A stretch of 42,328 nucleotides of DNA from Serratia sp. H1w (GTDB taxonomy: Bacteria; Pseudomonadota; Gammaproteobacteria; Enterobacterales; Enterobacteriaceae). The position numbers were made by a program, and so were the translations under genes. The DNA lies in the NCBI RefSeq assembly GCF_000633355.1, contig NZ_AYMQ01000098.1:1-42328 (forward strand), read 5' to 3'. Below are positions 30,712 through 40,281 of the stretch, piece after piece. The first letter of the stretch is position 1; each line of letters starts with the position of its first letter. The notes beneath the pieces are model-generated. The model was not told the origin of the DNA and made no database searches. It worked only from the letters and a program-made list of their open reading frames with translations.

Positions 30712-30736
30712 GAGGCGCACATTAGTGTGCGGCCTC
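30712..30736 (+). terminator. stem-loop after ydjF
   Basis: Seen: GAGGCGCACA, loop TTAG, TGTGCGGCCTC, a 10-bp stem with one bulged base. It lies 50 bases after the ydjF stop. No strong T-run follows. The rest of the 239-bp gap before ydjE (30663-30901) is AT-rich and likely carries the ydjE promoter, but no clear -35/-10 pair stands out. Confidence 0.45.
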
Positions 30737-30901
30737 ATATTGGCTAACGATAGAAATAATCTTCTATTTGCTGAGTTGAATCTCATTCAGCGTGCGCCAG
30801 AATATTCATTATAAAAAATCGTCTGTTTAAACTTTGCTGATCGCGCTGTTTTCATATCTAAAAAGTGGTCACTTCACCAGGTTAAACCATAAGGCATAAT
30901 A

Positions 30902-32257
30902 ATGATTAATAACGATGCAATTGGAGCGCGGCTCGATAGATTACCTTTAGCTTCCTTCCACTTTAAAATTTTTGGCATTATTGGCATGAGCCTGTTAGCC
31001 ACCGGTTTTTTAAGCTATTCCGGCAACGTGGTGTTGGCCAAGTTGGTGAGCAACGGTTGGTCGAACAACTATCTCAATGCCACTTTTACCTCAGCCATGA
31101 TGTTAGGCTATTTCATTGGTTCCCTGGCGGGGGGCTTTGTTGGCGACTGTCTGGGCCGTCGCAAGGCATTTCGTATCAACTTGCTGATTGTTGCCCTGTC
31201 GGCCAGCGCTGCCGCCTTTGCTCCGGATATGCTGTGGCTGATCTTCTTCCGCTGCCTGATGGGGATCGGCATGGGGGCGCTAATCATGGTCGGTTACGCC
31301 TCCTTCACCGAGTTTATCCCGGCGAGGATCCGCGGGAAGTGGTCAGCCAGGCTCTCCTTTGTGGGTAACTGGGCACCTTTGCTGTCGGCGGCAATTGGCG
31401 TGGTGGTTATCACCTTTCTCAGTTGGCGGTTGATGTTCCTGTTGGGCGGTGCCGCTATGCTCATTCTGTGGGTGCTTTCTGCCAACTATTTTATTGAGTC
31501 GCCGAGGTGGTTGACCGGTAAAGGTAAACAAGACCAGGCGGAGGCCAGCCTGCTGGCGATAGAATGCGGGATAGAGCAGGAGAAAAAACAGGTATTGGAA
31601 CTGCCGCTGGTTACGGCCAATCTGTCAGCGCTAAAAACGGCACCAGACTCTTTCTGGATGCTGTTTAAAGGGAGAATGCTGCGCCGAACCCTGGTCGCTA
31701 TTACCGTATTGATCGCCATGAACATCTCGCTGTATACCATCACCGTTTGGATCCCCACTATTTTTGTCAACTCGGGCATTGATGTGACCCAGTCTATTTT
31801 TATGACCGCCGTTATCATGATCGGCGCACCGGCCGGGATTTTTGTCGCCGCGTTGATTATCGACAAGTTCCCCCGCAAGTGGTTTGGTTCCAGCCTGTTG
31901 CTTATTATCGCCGTGCTGGGCTATTGTTACTCTATTCAACAAACCGACTACGGCATTATCTGTTATGGTTTGTTGATGATTTTCTTCCTGTATATGTATG
32001 TTTGCTTCTCGTCTGCGGTATATATTCCCGAACTTTGGCCAACGCATATGCGGTTGCGCGGTTCAGGCTTTGTCAATTCCATTGGGCGAATTATCGCGGT
32101 GTTTACCCCCTATGGCGTCGCCGCGCTATTAACGCATTATGGTTCGGTTACGGTTTTCGTGGTGTTGGGGGGCTTGCTGGTGCTCTGTTCAATGATCATT
32201 CTGGTCTTTGGGGTCGAAACCCGAATGGTGTCGCTTGAAGAAATTGCCAGCTTGTAG
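30902..32257 (+). CDS. ydjE: MFS sugar/metabolite transporter YdjE
   Basis: 451 residues, 12 predicted membrane segments. Family marks: GDCLGRRKAF in the loop between segments 2 and 3, MGIGMGALIMVGYASFTEF with the following RGKW, ESPRWL after segment 6, and PELWPTHMRLRGSGF late in the second half. These are sugar-porter-type MFS features. It corresponds in place and length to E. coli YdjE, the last gene of the ydj cluster. The substrate is unknown, probably a sugar acid or sugar alcohol handled by the reductase and kinase. AGG eight bases before the ATG. Confidence 0.9.
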   Translation: MINNDAIGARLDRLPLASFHFKIFGIIGMSLLATGFLSYSGNVVLAKLVSNGWSNNYLNATFTSAMMLGYFIGSLAGGFVGDCLGRRKAFRINLLIVALSASAAAFAPDMLWLIFFRCLMGIGMGALIMVGYASFTEFIPARIRGKWSARLSFVGNWAPLLSAAIGVVVITFLSWRLMFLLGGAAMLILWVLSANYFIESPRWLTGKGKQDQAEASLLAIECGIEQEKKQVLELPLVTANLSALKTAPDSFWMLFKGRMLRRTLVAITVLIAMNISLYTITVWIPTIFVNSGIDVTQSIFMTAVIMIGAPAGIFVAALIIDKFPRKWFGSSLLLIIAVLGYCYSIQQTDYGIICYGLLMIFFLYMYVCFSSAVYIPELWPTHMRLRGSGFVNSIGRIIAVFTPYGVAALLTHYGSVTVFVVLGGLLVLCSMIILVFGVETRMVSLEEIASL

Positions 32258-32266
32258 CGGTGTTTC

Positions 32267-32297
32267 CCCCTCGCTGAGGGCGAGGGGATTTCTCTTT
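32267..32297 (+). terminator. intrinsic terminator after ydjE
   Basis: Seen: CCCCTCGC, loop TGAGG, GCGAGGGG (stem 32267-32287), then ATTTCTCTTT. The stem begins nine bases after the ydjE stop and a T-rich run follows on the plus strand. It also lies just beyond the stop of the convergent minus-strand gene and may end that transcript less well. Confidence 0.75.
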
Positions 32298-33216
32298 AGT
32301 TATTTTTTATCGTCATCTCGACCGGATAATGGTCGGAGTATTGATCGGTAAAATCATCCTTAAGCACTTTGACGTCCACCAGATCGTTCTTCATGGCTGG
32401 GGAAACATAAATATAATTATAGCGCAGCGGGGTCTTGGCCTGGTCGTAGAAGATCTTGGTTGGTGCGGTGGCGACAAAGGTCGACGGGTATTTATGTTTC
32501 AGCACGTCAACGTAACCGCGATCCAGGATATTTTGCTGCACGGTATAGTCCATCTTGCCGTTGACCAGGTTATGCAGGATCGGCCGGGCCTGCTCTTTTT
32601 CCGCCAGATCCTTGGCCATCACGCTTTCGTTATAGCCACTTTTATCCAGAGGGGAGAAGGAGTTGAGATCGCCGGCGATAATCCATTTGCCGTTTGGATC
32701 GTTGCTGAACTTGATCGAGTCCAGGATCAGTTCCATCTCATCGATGCGTTTTGAGGTCCAGAACGGATTCATATGGGTGACAACAAAGTGGTATTTACCC
32801 ACATCGGCAAAGAGTGCGCCGTGCCACAGGTTATCTACCTGTTTATTAACGTTGACGATCGGATATTTGGAGGTGATTGCGGTCGGGAAGAATTCGTCGT
32901 TGGTAGGGTCGTCAGACTCTTTGAGCAACACCGCATAGTTGTGCCCATAGCTGGCTGCAAACTTTTCTAAGGATCCTCGGGTGAAATGGTTCATTTCCTG
33001 CCAGGCGATAATATCGGCATCCTGCTTTTTGGCCCATGCAATAAATTTTTGTTTCCCTTCTGATTTATCAGACTTCATTCCCCAGTAAGCATTGTAGCTG
33101 ATAATCTTTAGCTCTTTTTGATTGTCGAGTTTCTCCTGTGCAGCGGAAAAAGAGGAGTAACCCAATATGCTCAAACCGGCACAGACCGAAACCGTTATTA
33201 AATTCAGCTTTTTCAT
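32296..33216 (-). CDS. secreted endonuclease/exonuclease/phosphatase-family protein
   Basis: 306 residues. A Sec signal peptide (MKKLNLITVSVCAGLSIL...SFSAAQ, cleavage near residue 26) sends it to the periplasm or outside. The fold's motifs are in order: IISYNAYW (Asn), DIIAWQEMNH (metal-binding Glu), VVTHMNPFW, IIAGDLNSFS (Asp/Asn) and a final YSDHYPVEM (catalytic Asp-His). The family includes nucleases, sphingomyelinases and inositol phosphatases, and the substrate cannot be chosen from sequence. AAGGAAG six bases before the ATG supports the start. It stands alone, convergent with ydjE. Confidence 0.85.
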   Translation of the reverse strand: MKKLNLITVSVCAGLSILGYSSFSAAQEKLDNQKELKIISYNAYWGMKSDKSEGKQKFIAWAKKQDADIIAWQEMNHFTRGSLEKFAASYGHNYAVLLKESDDPTNDEFFPTAITSKYPIVNVNKQVDNLWHGALFADVGKYHFVVTHMNPFWTSKRIDEMELILDSIKFSNDPNGKWIIAGDLNSFSPLDKSGYNESVMAKDLAEKEQARPILHNLVNGKMDYTVQQNILDRGYVDVLKHKYPSTFVATAPTKIFYDQAKTPLRYNYIYVSPAMKNDLVDVKVLKDDFTDQYSDHYPVEMTIKNN

Positions 33217-33368
33217 TTAAACTTCCTTATAGCAATGTATTTCATCCAAATATAATGATTATCTCCTTGAATAGCCTATAGTTTATTCGATGATTGAGTT
33301 TTAGCTTTTGATGCTGGATAGCGGGTATAACGACCGTTATGTGACAGGAATCACCGCTTGCAGCAGTG

Positions 33369-33397
33369 GTGCCGGGCATTTTCATTCGCACCGGCAC
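33369..33397. other. stem-loop in the gap between the two minus-strand genes
   Basis: Seen: GTGCCGG, 15-base loop, CCGGCAC, in the 236-bp gap 33217-33452. It is about 55 bases past the lipase stop on the minus strand and could end that transcript, though no T-run follows there. The rest of the gap is AT-rich next to the phosphatase-family gene and probably holds its promoter. Confidence 0.35.
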
Positions 33398-33452
33398 ATT
33401 AATTAACCTTTTGGCTCAGGGTGTTTTCTGAACAACTCACCTCGGGCCACCT

Positions 33453-34337
33453 TTATAACCCTTTCGATTTTAAACGTGCAACGTGCTCAACAAACAGTGT
33501 AATCGGGTCGGCGTCGGGCGTGACCATACCCGCGGTTTGATTAATAGCATCGGCATGATCCATGGAATAATCGGAACGGATAACTTTACCCAGGTGCATA
33601 CTGTAGCGCCCGACCAATCCATCATTCTGCCAGCGTTCCTTGGTGAACAGAAGTGACAGAGCCACCAGCGCTGCATGCAGTGGGTCAAGGTTATTGAGAC
33701 CCTGATCAAGCGGGTTGTAGTTAATGATCCCGCCCCAGGAGTAATAATAGACGCCGTTCTCCACTTCTTTACCTTCGCCCCCCCATGTGTTTGGCAAACC
33801 CTGCGGATATTTGGCATTAAACCTGGCCACGCCTTCGCTGGTCAGTGCATCCAGTGCCGCGACACTGTCTTGCGGTAAACAGGGGTGGCCGGTAATAAGG
33901 GAGAGGAATGAACCAACGGCATCCATCACTGTGCCAGCCAACGCTTCAGGCAGAGAGCCTGGCTCCACGGCTAAACGAACCAGCTCGGCAATTTCCGAGC
34001 CGAAGTTCACGCCAGACACTGAGGTGACAGAGGCTACCTGCTCTGGATGCATTGCTGCGGCATAGCGACAGGCCAGAGAGCCTTGGCTATGACCTATCAG
34101 ATTGACCTTTTCTGCTCCGGTTACCGAGATCACTTGTTGCACAAATTTAAGTAACTGTTCACCACGTACTTCATTAGCATTTTCAGCCGAAATGGCAGCG
34201 GTGAATACTGTTGCACCGGCTTTTTCCAATGCTTGCTCAATACCATAAAAATAAGGATAGATACCGGCAACTTTGTCAAAGCCACTGAAGCCATGAACGA
34301 GAATAATGGGATATTTCAGTTTAGTGGTGGTAGACAT
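33453..34337 (-). CDS. triacylglycerol lipase, Proteus/psychrophilic type
   Basis: 294 residues from the ATG at 34337, chosen because GGAGG lies eight bases upstream. An alpha/beta hydrolase: oxyanion-hole motif [11 protein letters not shown] (about 10-20), nucleophile elbow IGHSQGS with Ser84, acid residue in QNDGLVGR, catalytic His in [26 protein letters not shown] and [10 protein letters not shown] mirror the Proteus mirabilis lipase. Like that enzyme it lacks a signal peptide, so secretion would use a type I or unknown path; no exporter is next to it. It hydrolyses triglycerides. It is divergent from ypdC with a dyad between them. Confidence 0.9.
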   Translation of the reverse strand: MSTTTKLKYPIILVHGFSGFDKVAGIYPYFYGIEQALEKAGATVFTAAISAENANEVRGEQLLKFVQQVISVTGAEKVNLIGHSQGSLACRYAAAMHPEQVASVTSVSGVNFGSEIAELVRLAVEPGSLPEALAGTVMDAVGSFLSLITGHPCLPQDSVAALDALTSEGVARFNAKYPQGLPNTWGGEGKEVENGVYYYSWGGIINYNPLDQGLNNLDPLHAALVALSLLFTKERWQNDGLVGRYSMHLGKVIRSDYSMDHADAINQTAGMVTPDADPITLFVEHVARLKSKGL

Positions 34338-34359
34338 AGTAAATACCTCCGAAGATAAT

Positions 34360-34375
34360 TTGACCAAGTGGTCAA
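34360..34375. promoter_or_regulatory. palindrome before the lipase gene, TetR-like operator
   Basis: Seen: TTGACCA, spacer AG, TGGTCAA; a perfect 7-bp dyad, 22 bases before the lipase ATG. The GACCAnnTGGTC form is typical of TetR/AcrR-family operators. No TetR gene is within the window. In this place a bound repressor would block lipase transcription or early elongation. Confidence 0.5.
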
Positions 34376-34528
34376 TATGGAGGTTAAATTATTGTTACAA
34401 TGGCGGCACTGCATTGCCGTTGTGTGGTTATTAATACAGCATAAAGTGATGTCCAACCCTTTAACGGGTTCATACTCAACCGCGGGTGATAAACTGACCG
34501 CAGCCTCCATCCAGCGCAAAGGGATAGT

Positions 34529-35377
34529 ATGCCATCAGAAGAACAGCGCTTTTTTTCCGAGCTATTAAGTGGGTTGGCGCTCAATGCGCAAGAAATCAAG
34601 CCGGGTCATTTTGGTTGTCAGACCGTTCCAGCCCCGCAGGGGGAGGCCACGATAGCGTTTCCTCGCCTGCTAGTGGTGCTCCGGGGGGAGTATCCCATCT
34701 GGGGGGAAGGCGAGCGGCCCGTCACGCTGGAGCACGGCGACACCCTTTGGTTACCGGCTCATAGCTGGCATCAGCCCTGCTGGGGAAAAGATGTTCTGCT
34801 GCTAAGTATCCTGTTTGCTCCTGCCTGGTTAGGCTTTCAACTGATCGATCACCGAGTGGCCAAGGCGGGCCCCCAGCGCTTGCGTCAGATTGAAGTGCCG
34901 CAGCAGAATGCCGGTGAACTGGAGCACATTATCCAGGCGCTGAACTATCTGTCCGCCAGAGCCCATGAGCCGCAGATTGGCCGCCATCTGATTTTAAGCC
35001 TGCTGTTCGTTTGCCGTGCGCAAATTGCCACGCCGCTGGCGGATAAGGTCACGCGTAGCCAGTTTTTATACAAAAGTATCTGCATGTATATTCAGGATAA
35101 TTACGCCAACGACCTCACCCGCGACCGTATCACCGCGCTGTTTAAAATATCCCCCAATCATTTGTCGCGGATTTTTCGTGAAGAGGGAACGATGAATTTC
35201 GTCAGCTATTTACGTTGGGTGCGATTGGGGAAGGCGAAGATGATCCTGCAAAAATACCATCTGCATATTAATGAGATTGCCCTACGCTGCGGTTTCCGCG
35301 ATAGCGACTATTTTTGCCGTCAGTTCAAACAGCAATTTGGCATGACGCCCAGCGAATACCGCGATCGGTTTTTGTAA
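34529..35377 (+). CDS. ypdC: AraC-family regulator YpdC
   Basis: 282 residues. The N-terminal cupin-like effector part (about 40-100; FPRLLVVLRGEYPIWGEGE, LEHGDTLWLPAHSWHQPCW) is joined to a C-terminal double helix-turn-helix (about 180-282; YIQDNYANDLTRDRITALF, SPNHLSRIFREE, then EIALRCGFRDSDYFCRQFK and FGMTPSEYR). E. coli YpdC has the same length class and the same place, divergent from and next to fryA. It probably controls the fry operon, although here it faces fryA's 3' end. Divergent from the lipase. Confidence 0.85.
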   Translation: MPSEEQRFFSELLSGLALNAQEIKPGHFGCQTVPAPQGEATIAFPRLLVVLRGEYPIWGEGERPVTLEHGDTLWLPAHSWHQPCWGKDVLLLSILFAPAWLGFQLIDHRVAKAGPQRLRQIEVPQQNAGELEHIIQALNYLSARAHEPQIGRHLILSLLFVCRAQIATPLADKVTRSQFLYKSICMYIQDNYANDLTRDRITALFKISPNHLSRIFREEGTMNFVSYLRWVRLGKAKMILQKYHLHINEIALRCGFRDSDYFCRQFKQQFGMTPSEYRDRFL

Positions 35378-35452
35378 ACCTGGCAGCGCGGCATTCATTG
35401 AACGGCCTGATTAATGCGTTTAAAACCGCTACATCTAAAGCCTGAGACAGGG

Positions 35453-35550
35453 GAGAGTCATTGCAGGTTAGCCGACCGTTGAGCGCAGGACGCGCGATTG
35501 CGAGCCCCCATGGACGGGTTTACGGCGTGTCGGCGTTCTGCATGACTCTC
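35453..35550. repeat. large imperfect inverted-repeat element between ypdC and fryA
   Basis: Seen: left arm 35453-35476 (GAGAGTCATTGCAG then GCCGAC) pairs with right arm 35529-35550 (GTCGGC then CTGCATGACTCTC), with one bulge and a short mismatch. The core of about 50 bases contains GAGCCCCCATGGACGGG. The whole may fold as one long hairpin between convergent genes. The core recalls a short repeat I associate with Serratia/Pectobacterium-type genomes, from memory only. It may be a REP-like element and also serve as a bidirectional terminator in this 200-bp gap. Confidence 0.5.
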
Positions 35551-35577
35551 TCATGTAATACTATTCGGCGCAGCTAG

Positions 35578-38076
35578 TTAAAATTCCAACTCGTTTTGCA
35601 ACAGTGCCAGCACGCCTTCTGCGCAGGACGCTTCGCGCATTGCCGCGCGGAAGTCCTTCTTCACCAACTTGCGGGCCAACTGTGAGAACACCTTCACGTG
35701 GCTGACGCCATCCTGTGCGCCCAAGGTCAGCATAATCACAAAATCGACCTCACCCATTTCCGATTGCCAGTCAATCGGCTGCGTCAGCCGTGCAATGCTG
35801 ATGCTGGAATGCTTCACCTGAGATGATTTGGTGTGGGGAATGGCAAAGCCAAAGCCGACGCCGGTGGTAACAATATCCTCGCGTTGCCAGATATCGTCTT
35901 CCAGTTCCTGAGGATGATCGGTGCGCCCATTGATATACAGGTTGCCACACAGGTATTGGATCACCTGTTCCTTATTGGCAAACTCCGCCGGGATGATGAT
36001 GTTTTCGATCGCCAGCAGCGCTTTTTGCTCTGCGGGCAGCACCAGCGCATCCAGCAACGCCTCGATTTCGGCCGTATTGCGACACTCACAGGCTTGCAGC
36101 GCCAGCGCTTGGCAGGTCGCCAACGGCAGTTGTCCCAGCAACTCTTTGACCGCCGGAATGCGGCCACCGCTCATACTGATTTCATCTAGCCCAAGGCCAA
36201 GCAGTAGAGGCAGGTAACGCGTTTCACCCCCCAGTTCGCCGCATAACCCCACCCAGCGCTCACGCAGATGCGCGGTGTCGATAACTTGCTTCAGCATCCG
36301 CAGGAACGGCGGGGTGATCGGGTTATAGAGATGGGCTACCTGCTGGTTATTGCGGTCCACCGCATACAGATATTGCGTCATATCGTTGGAGCCGATACTG
36401 AAGAAATCCACTTCATCACAGAAGTGATCGATGATGAAACAGACCGACGGCACTTCCACCATAATGCCCAGTTCGATGCGCTCGACATGGCGCAATCCTT
36501 CCTGTTTCAGCGAATCACTGGCGGCGGCAATCTGCTGTTTCAGCCAAATGATTTCATCCAGCGAGTGCACCATTGGGATCATCAAACGTGCGTAGCCATA
36601 AGTGGCGGCGCGCAGAATGGCCCGCAACTGCACACGCAGCAGGTTGGCAAACTCGGGATAGATCCGCACCGCGCGATAGCCCAGATACGGGTTTTCTTCC
36701 TGCGGAATATTCAGGTAGCTGATGCGCTTGTCGCCGCCGATATCCATAGTGCGGAAAATCACCGGACGATCGCCAGCGTTCATCAGCACCTGCTGATAGG
36801 CTTCAAACTGCTCTTGCTCATCGGGCGCCTGGTCACGATCCATAAACAACATTTCGGTACGGAACAGCCCGATACATTGTGCCCCATAGCTGAAGGCGGC
36901 GGGGGCTTCATGGGCGGTACCGATATTGGCACCAATCCCCAGCAGATGCCCGTCTTTGGTTTGTGCCGGTCTGCCAGCCTGATCCAACAGCCGTTTCTGC
37001 TGTTTTTCCTCCAGCTGTAGTGCGGTTTGGAAGTAGCCTCGTACTCCATCATTCGGTTCGGTGACGACGATGCCACGATCGCCATCGATAAAGACTTCCT
37101 GACCATCGAACGATCTGAGCGCCTCAATTTCTATCGCGGTTAATACTGGGACGTTGTAAGCCCTGGCCAGGATCAGGGTGTGTGAAGTACGCCCGGTTTT
37201 TGCCAGGATCAGGCCGCTCAGCAAGGTTTTATCGAGGCTCAAAAACTGGCTGGGGGTCAGGTCATCGGCCGCAATAATGGTTGGTCGCTGTAAATGAATG
37301 GTCCCGGTCACCCGCACCTGGGGATAGGCCACCTGCAATAATTGCCCAGTGATATCCTGAATATCCGAGACACGCTCGCGCAGATACTCACTGGCCGACA
37401 GCGCCAGCTTGCCGCAGACCTGCTCCATATTTTCAATCGCCGCTTCTGCCAGGCTGCATTTGAGCTGTTCCATGTGCTGGAGAATATTGCGGGTGAACTC
37501 CTTGTCCTGGATCAGGGAGAGATGCGCGTTGATGATGGTTTTACTCTGGCCTTCCAGGCTGGCGAGCCGGGCATTAAGCTGTTCTGCCAGTGTTACCACG
37601 CTGTGCTCTAACAGCACCTTGTCCTGCACGGTGGCGGGCTGTGTCCGATAAATATCCAAACTGGCGTGGCCGCCGATCAACAAGATCCCCCGGCCAATTC
37701 CCGCAGCCAGGCCACGGCCAGTAATCAACTGTGGATTAAAGCGGGCCAGAGACGGCGGTAGCGGTTGTGTGTTGTTCACCAGCGTCGGGACTTCCGGCTC
37801 GCTGTCGCTGTCGGCAAAACGGTGGCGAATATAGCTATCGAGCAAACGAAAGGCTTTTTCCTCATCGTTGCCCTGGATCTGCAAACTGCACCGATCGTTA
37901 AATAATGTTCCGGTGCCGATCAGCGCCAGGGAGCTTTTGGCATCGGCCTGCTGGTGCAAGCGATGGTTGATAAAGATAATCTCACTGTCGAACGGGTTGC
38001 ACTGTTCTTTCAACTCATAGGCGGGACGGGCATGCAGGCCATTCGGCAATGGGCAGAGAAAGTCTATCTTGAGCAT
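35578..38076 (-). CDS. fryA: PTS multiphosphoryl transfer protein HPr-EI-EIIA (FryA)
   Basis: 832 residues, three fused PTS units. HPr is at about 1-90 (PNGLHARPA, His15 phosphorylated). EI is at about 115-680 (phosphohistidine His299 in GRTSHTLILAR; FRTMDIGGDK and GSNDMTQYLYAVDRN of the PEP site; CGELGGE). Fructose-type EIIA is at about 690-832 (His748 in AIPHTK). It passes phosphate from PEP to its own EIIA and on to EIIB. E. coli FryA has the same order and nearly the same length. Last gene of the fry operon, following ypdE by 27 bases. Confidence 0.95.
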   Translation of the reverse strand: MLKIDFLCPLPNGLHARPAYELKEQCNPFDSEIIFINHRLHQQADAKSSLALIGTGTLFNDRCSLQIQGNDEEKAFRLLDSYIRHRFADSDSEPEVPTLVNNTQPLPPSLARFNPQLITGRGLAAGIGRGILLIGGHASLDIYRTQPATVQDKVLLEHSVVTLAEQLNARLASLEGQSKTIINAHLSLIQDKEFTRNILQHMEQLKCSLAEAAIENMEQVCGKLALSASEYLRERVSDIQDITGQLLQVAYPQVRVTGTIHLQRPTIIAADDLTPSQFLSLDKTLLSGLILAKTGRTSHTLILARAYNVPVLTAIEIEALRSFDGQEVFIDGDRGIVVTEPNDGVRGYFQTALQLEEKQQKRLLDQAGRPAQTKDGHLLGIGANIGTAHEAPAAFSYGAQCIGLFRTEMLFMDRDQAPDEQEQFEAYQQVLMNAGDRPVIFRTMDIGGDKRISYLNIPQEENPYLGYRAVRIYPEFANLLRVQLRAILRAATYGYARLMIPMVHSLDEIIWLKQQIAAASDSLKQEGLRHVERIELGIMVEVPSVCFIIDHFCDEVDFFSIGSNDMTQYLYAVDRNNQQVAHLYNPITPPFLRMLKQVIDTAHLRERWVGLCGELGGETRYLPLLLGLGLDEISMSGGRIPAVKELLGQLPLATCQALALQACECRNTAEIEALLDALVLPAEQKALLAIENIIIPAEFANKEQVIQYLCGNLYINGRTDHPQELEDDIWQREDIVTTGVGFGFAIPHTKSSQVKHSSISIARLTQPIDWQSEMGEVDFVIMLTLGAQDGVSHVKVFSQLARKLVKKDFRAAMREASCAEGVLALLQNELEF

Positions 38077-38103
38077 GGTTCATCTCCCTTATTACAAACG
38101 CAT

Positions 38104-39147
38104 TCAGCAAGAAAAGTCAGTGAGTTGCTGAAAAATTTCACTATCGATACGGCCAACCAGGGCCAGCAACAACTGCCGGGCATGGTACAAGTCGTTCATA
38201 TCCGCTATCGATGCCGCGCAGTGGCCATGACGGGTCGGCACGCCGATCACGGCGGTTGACACTCCCTGGCCGGTTAAATGGATGGTGCCACCGTCGGTGC
38301 CGCCGTTGCTGAACATATCGCTTTGCAGCGGGATATGTTGCTCGGCTGCCGTATCCTGAATCAAGCCGAGTAGCCGGGGGGAGGGCAGCAGACTTTTGTC
38401 ATACATCACCAGCATCGGCCCTTGGCCGATTTGCCGATGATTGGCGGCGCTAAAGTCAAAATTCTTCGACCAGTTGGCGGTATCCAGTACCAGCGCCAGA
38501 TCCGGGTTAATGCGCTGGGCCGCGGTTTTGCCCCCGCGCATCCCCACTTCTTCGCTTGAGGAGGCAACCAGCCAGACTTCACAGGCTACAGGCTGCTGCT
38601 GCAAGGCATGCATCAACTCGATCAATAACCAGCAACCGATGCGGTCGTCGAACGCTTTGCCCATGACCCGTGACTCGCCCGCCAGCTTTTGGAACGAGGT
38701 AGCGAAGGTCACCCGGTCACCAATGCGCACTCCGGCGTCTGCCACCTCTTGTGCGCTGCTGGCACCGATATCGACCCGCATATTTTGTGCGTCGCCACCC
38801 GCCAAATCGGCATCCAGCAAGCCATGCTGCTTGCGGCCATCCGCCGTGGTGATGCGCACCGGCTGCATAAAGCGGGCAAGCTGGCGTACATTGCCGATAG
38901 GAATGACCTCTACGGCCCCTTCCTTGGTGATATTACGCACCATAAAGCCCACTTCATCCATATGGGCGCAGAGCATCACCTTGGGGCCGGTTGATTCGTT
39001 CAGGCGGATCAGCACCGATCCCAGACGGTCGAACTCTACCTTCAACTGATAGCGCCGTGCATGCTCAAGCAGGATCTGGCGGACTTCCTGCTCCGAGGCC
39101 GCAATCGCATCGGCTTCGGATAACTGTTTCAGTAACTCAATGTTCAC
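38104..39147 (-). CDS. ypdE: M42-type metalloaminopeptidase YpdE
   Basis: 347 residues from the GTG at 39147, chosen because the alignment with E. coli YpdE (remembered as 345 residues) begins there; a further ATG upstream adds unrelated residues. Metal and catalytic motifs: [37 protein letters not shown] and [10 protein letters not shown] two-metal aminopeptidase of the FrvX/YpdE/PepA-like M42 group, cytoplasmic. The start lies 11 bases inside ypdF, so the two are co-translated. The reason a peptidase pair sits in a PTS operon is unknown; it may process a glycated or peptide-linked substrate. Confidence 0.92.
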   Translation of the reverse strand: MNIELLKQLSEADAIAASEQEVRQILLEHARRYQLKVEFDRLGSVLIRLNESTGPKVMLCAHMDEVGFMVRNITKEGAVEVIPIGNVRQLARFMQPVRITTADGRKQHGLLDADLAGGDAQNMRVDIGASSAQEVADAGVRIGDRVTFATSFQKLAGESRVMGKAFDDRIGCWLLIELMHALQQQPVACEVWLVASSSEEVGMRGGKTAAQRINPDLALVLDTANWSKNFDFSAANHRQIGQGPMLVMYDKSLLPSPRLLGLIQDTAAEQHIPLQSDMFSNGGTDGGTIHLTGQGVSTAVIGVPTRHGHCAASIADMNDLYHARQLLLALVGRIDSEIFQQLTDFSC

Positions 39148-40228
39148 GGGGCAGGTCCTCACCGGTGGTCAGCCAGGTTTTCGGCATTTGATACAACACT
39201 TCACAGCCGCTCTCGGTGACCAGCACGACGTCCTCGATGCGCACACCACCCAGATTGGGCAGATAAATTCCCGGTTCTACCGTCAGAAGCATACCTGCCT
39301 GCAACAGCGTGGTATCGCTAAGGGAGAAGCGCGGGTTTTCATGGACATCGATGCCGATGGCATGGCCGGTATTATGGCCAAACTGTTCACCGTAGCCGTG
39401 GGCTTTAATCACATCGCGGGCGGCGGCATCCACCACCTGGCAAGACACGCCTGGGCGGATTGCGGCAATCGCAGCCAACTGGGCCTGCAGGACAATCTGG
39501 TAGATGTCATACAGCGGGTGGGGCGTTGCTGCCGCAGCGACTAAAAACGTACGGGTCATATCCGAGCAATAGCCCTGATACTGCGCGCCAAAATCCAGCG
39601 TCACCAGTTCACCGGCGTTAATCACTTTGTCGGAGGCTTTGCCATGCGGCATGGCACCGCGCACACCGCTGGCAACGATGGTGTCGAACGAGGGTTTTTC
39701 CGCCCCTTGCTGGCGCATAAACCACTCCAGCTCGGCGGCAACCTGCTGCTCGCTCATGCCCGGTTGAATAAACTGGCGAATATGTTCACAGGCGTTATCG
39801 GCAATGCGGCAGGCCTGCCTGATGGTGGCAATTTCCTGCGGCGTTTTAATCTGGCGCAGGCCATCAAGATTGGTGGACTGCAACGACCCAGCGAGTTGGC
39901 TGGCGAGGCGTTGGCTTTCGTCATAGCTCAGGTGATTACCTTCGAAGCCGATCCGTTGCAACTCTTCGGCAGCCACGATCTGGTTGATAATCTGCCAGGG
40001 AGTATGGGCCGCATCGCTGCAATGTAACTGGTAGTGCGTGGCCTTGGCCGCTAGCTCGGCGTAGTAACGGAAATCAACGATAATGTGTTGGGAACGAGCG
40101 GTGATCAGCACATAACCCGAGGAACTTAGCAGGCCGGTATGGCAAAACTTGTTTTGCCGTGAGCTAATCAGCACGGCGTCTAATTGCTGGCTGGCCAGTA
40201 GGCTGCGTATTGCCGATAGTTGGCTCAT
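39137..40228 (-). CDS. ypdF: Xaa-Pro aminopeptidase-like metallopeptidase YpdF
   Basis: 363 residues from the ATG at 40228 (AAGGA ten bases before); an ATG 39 bases upstream is rejected because family sequence starts at [19 protein letters not shown]24 pita-bread fold: metal ligands in [18 protein letters not shown] (two Asp), [10 protein letters not shown] (His), TVEPGIY (Glu) and GVRIEDVV (Glu). E. coli YpdF removes N-terminal residues, with preference reported for Met/Xaa before Pro. Here it lies between fryC (53 bases upstream) and ypdE (overlap), as in E. coli. Confidence 0.92.
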   Translation of the reverse strand: MSQLSAIRSLLASQQLDAVLISSRQNKFCHTGLLSSSGYVLITARSQHIIVDFRYYAELAAKATHYQLHCSDAAHTPWQIINQIVAAEELQRIGFEGNHLSYDESQRLASQLAGSLQSTNLDGLRQIKTPQEIATIRQACRIADNACEHIRQFIQPGMSEQQVAAELEWFMRQQGAEKPSFDTIVASGVRGAMPHGKASDKVINAGELVTLDFGAQYQGYCSDMTRTFLVAAAATPHPLYDIYQIVLQAQLAAIAAIRPGVSCQVVDAAARDVIKAHGYGEQFGHNTGHAIGIDVHENPRFSLSDTTLLQAGMLLTVEPGIYLPNLGGVRIEDVVLVTESGCEVLYQMPKTWLTTGEDLPREH

Positions 40229-40281
40229 CTTATTTTGTCCTTCAGGCTGGCAGCACCCGGTGGGCACCGCCAGCGGAACGC

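Noticed and set aside
36268-37020. Plus-strand frame of 250 codons opposite fryA
   Set aside because: fryA is complete on the other strand with all active-site motifs; the frame is its complement.
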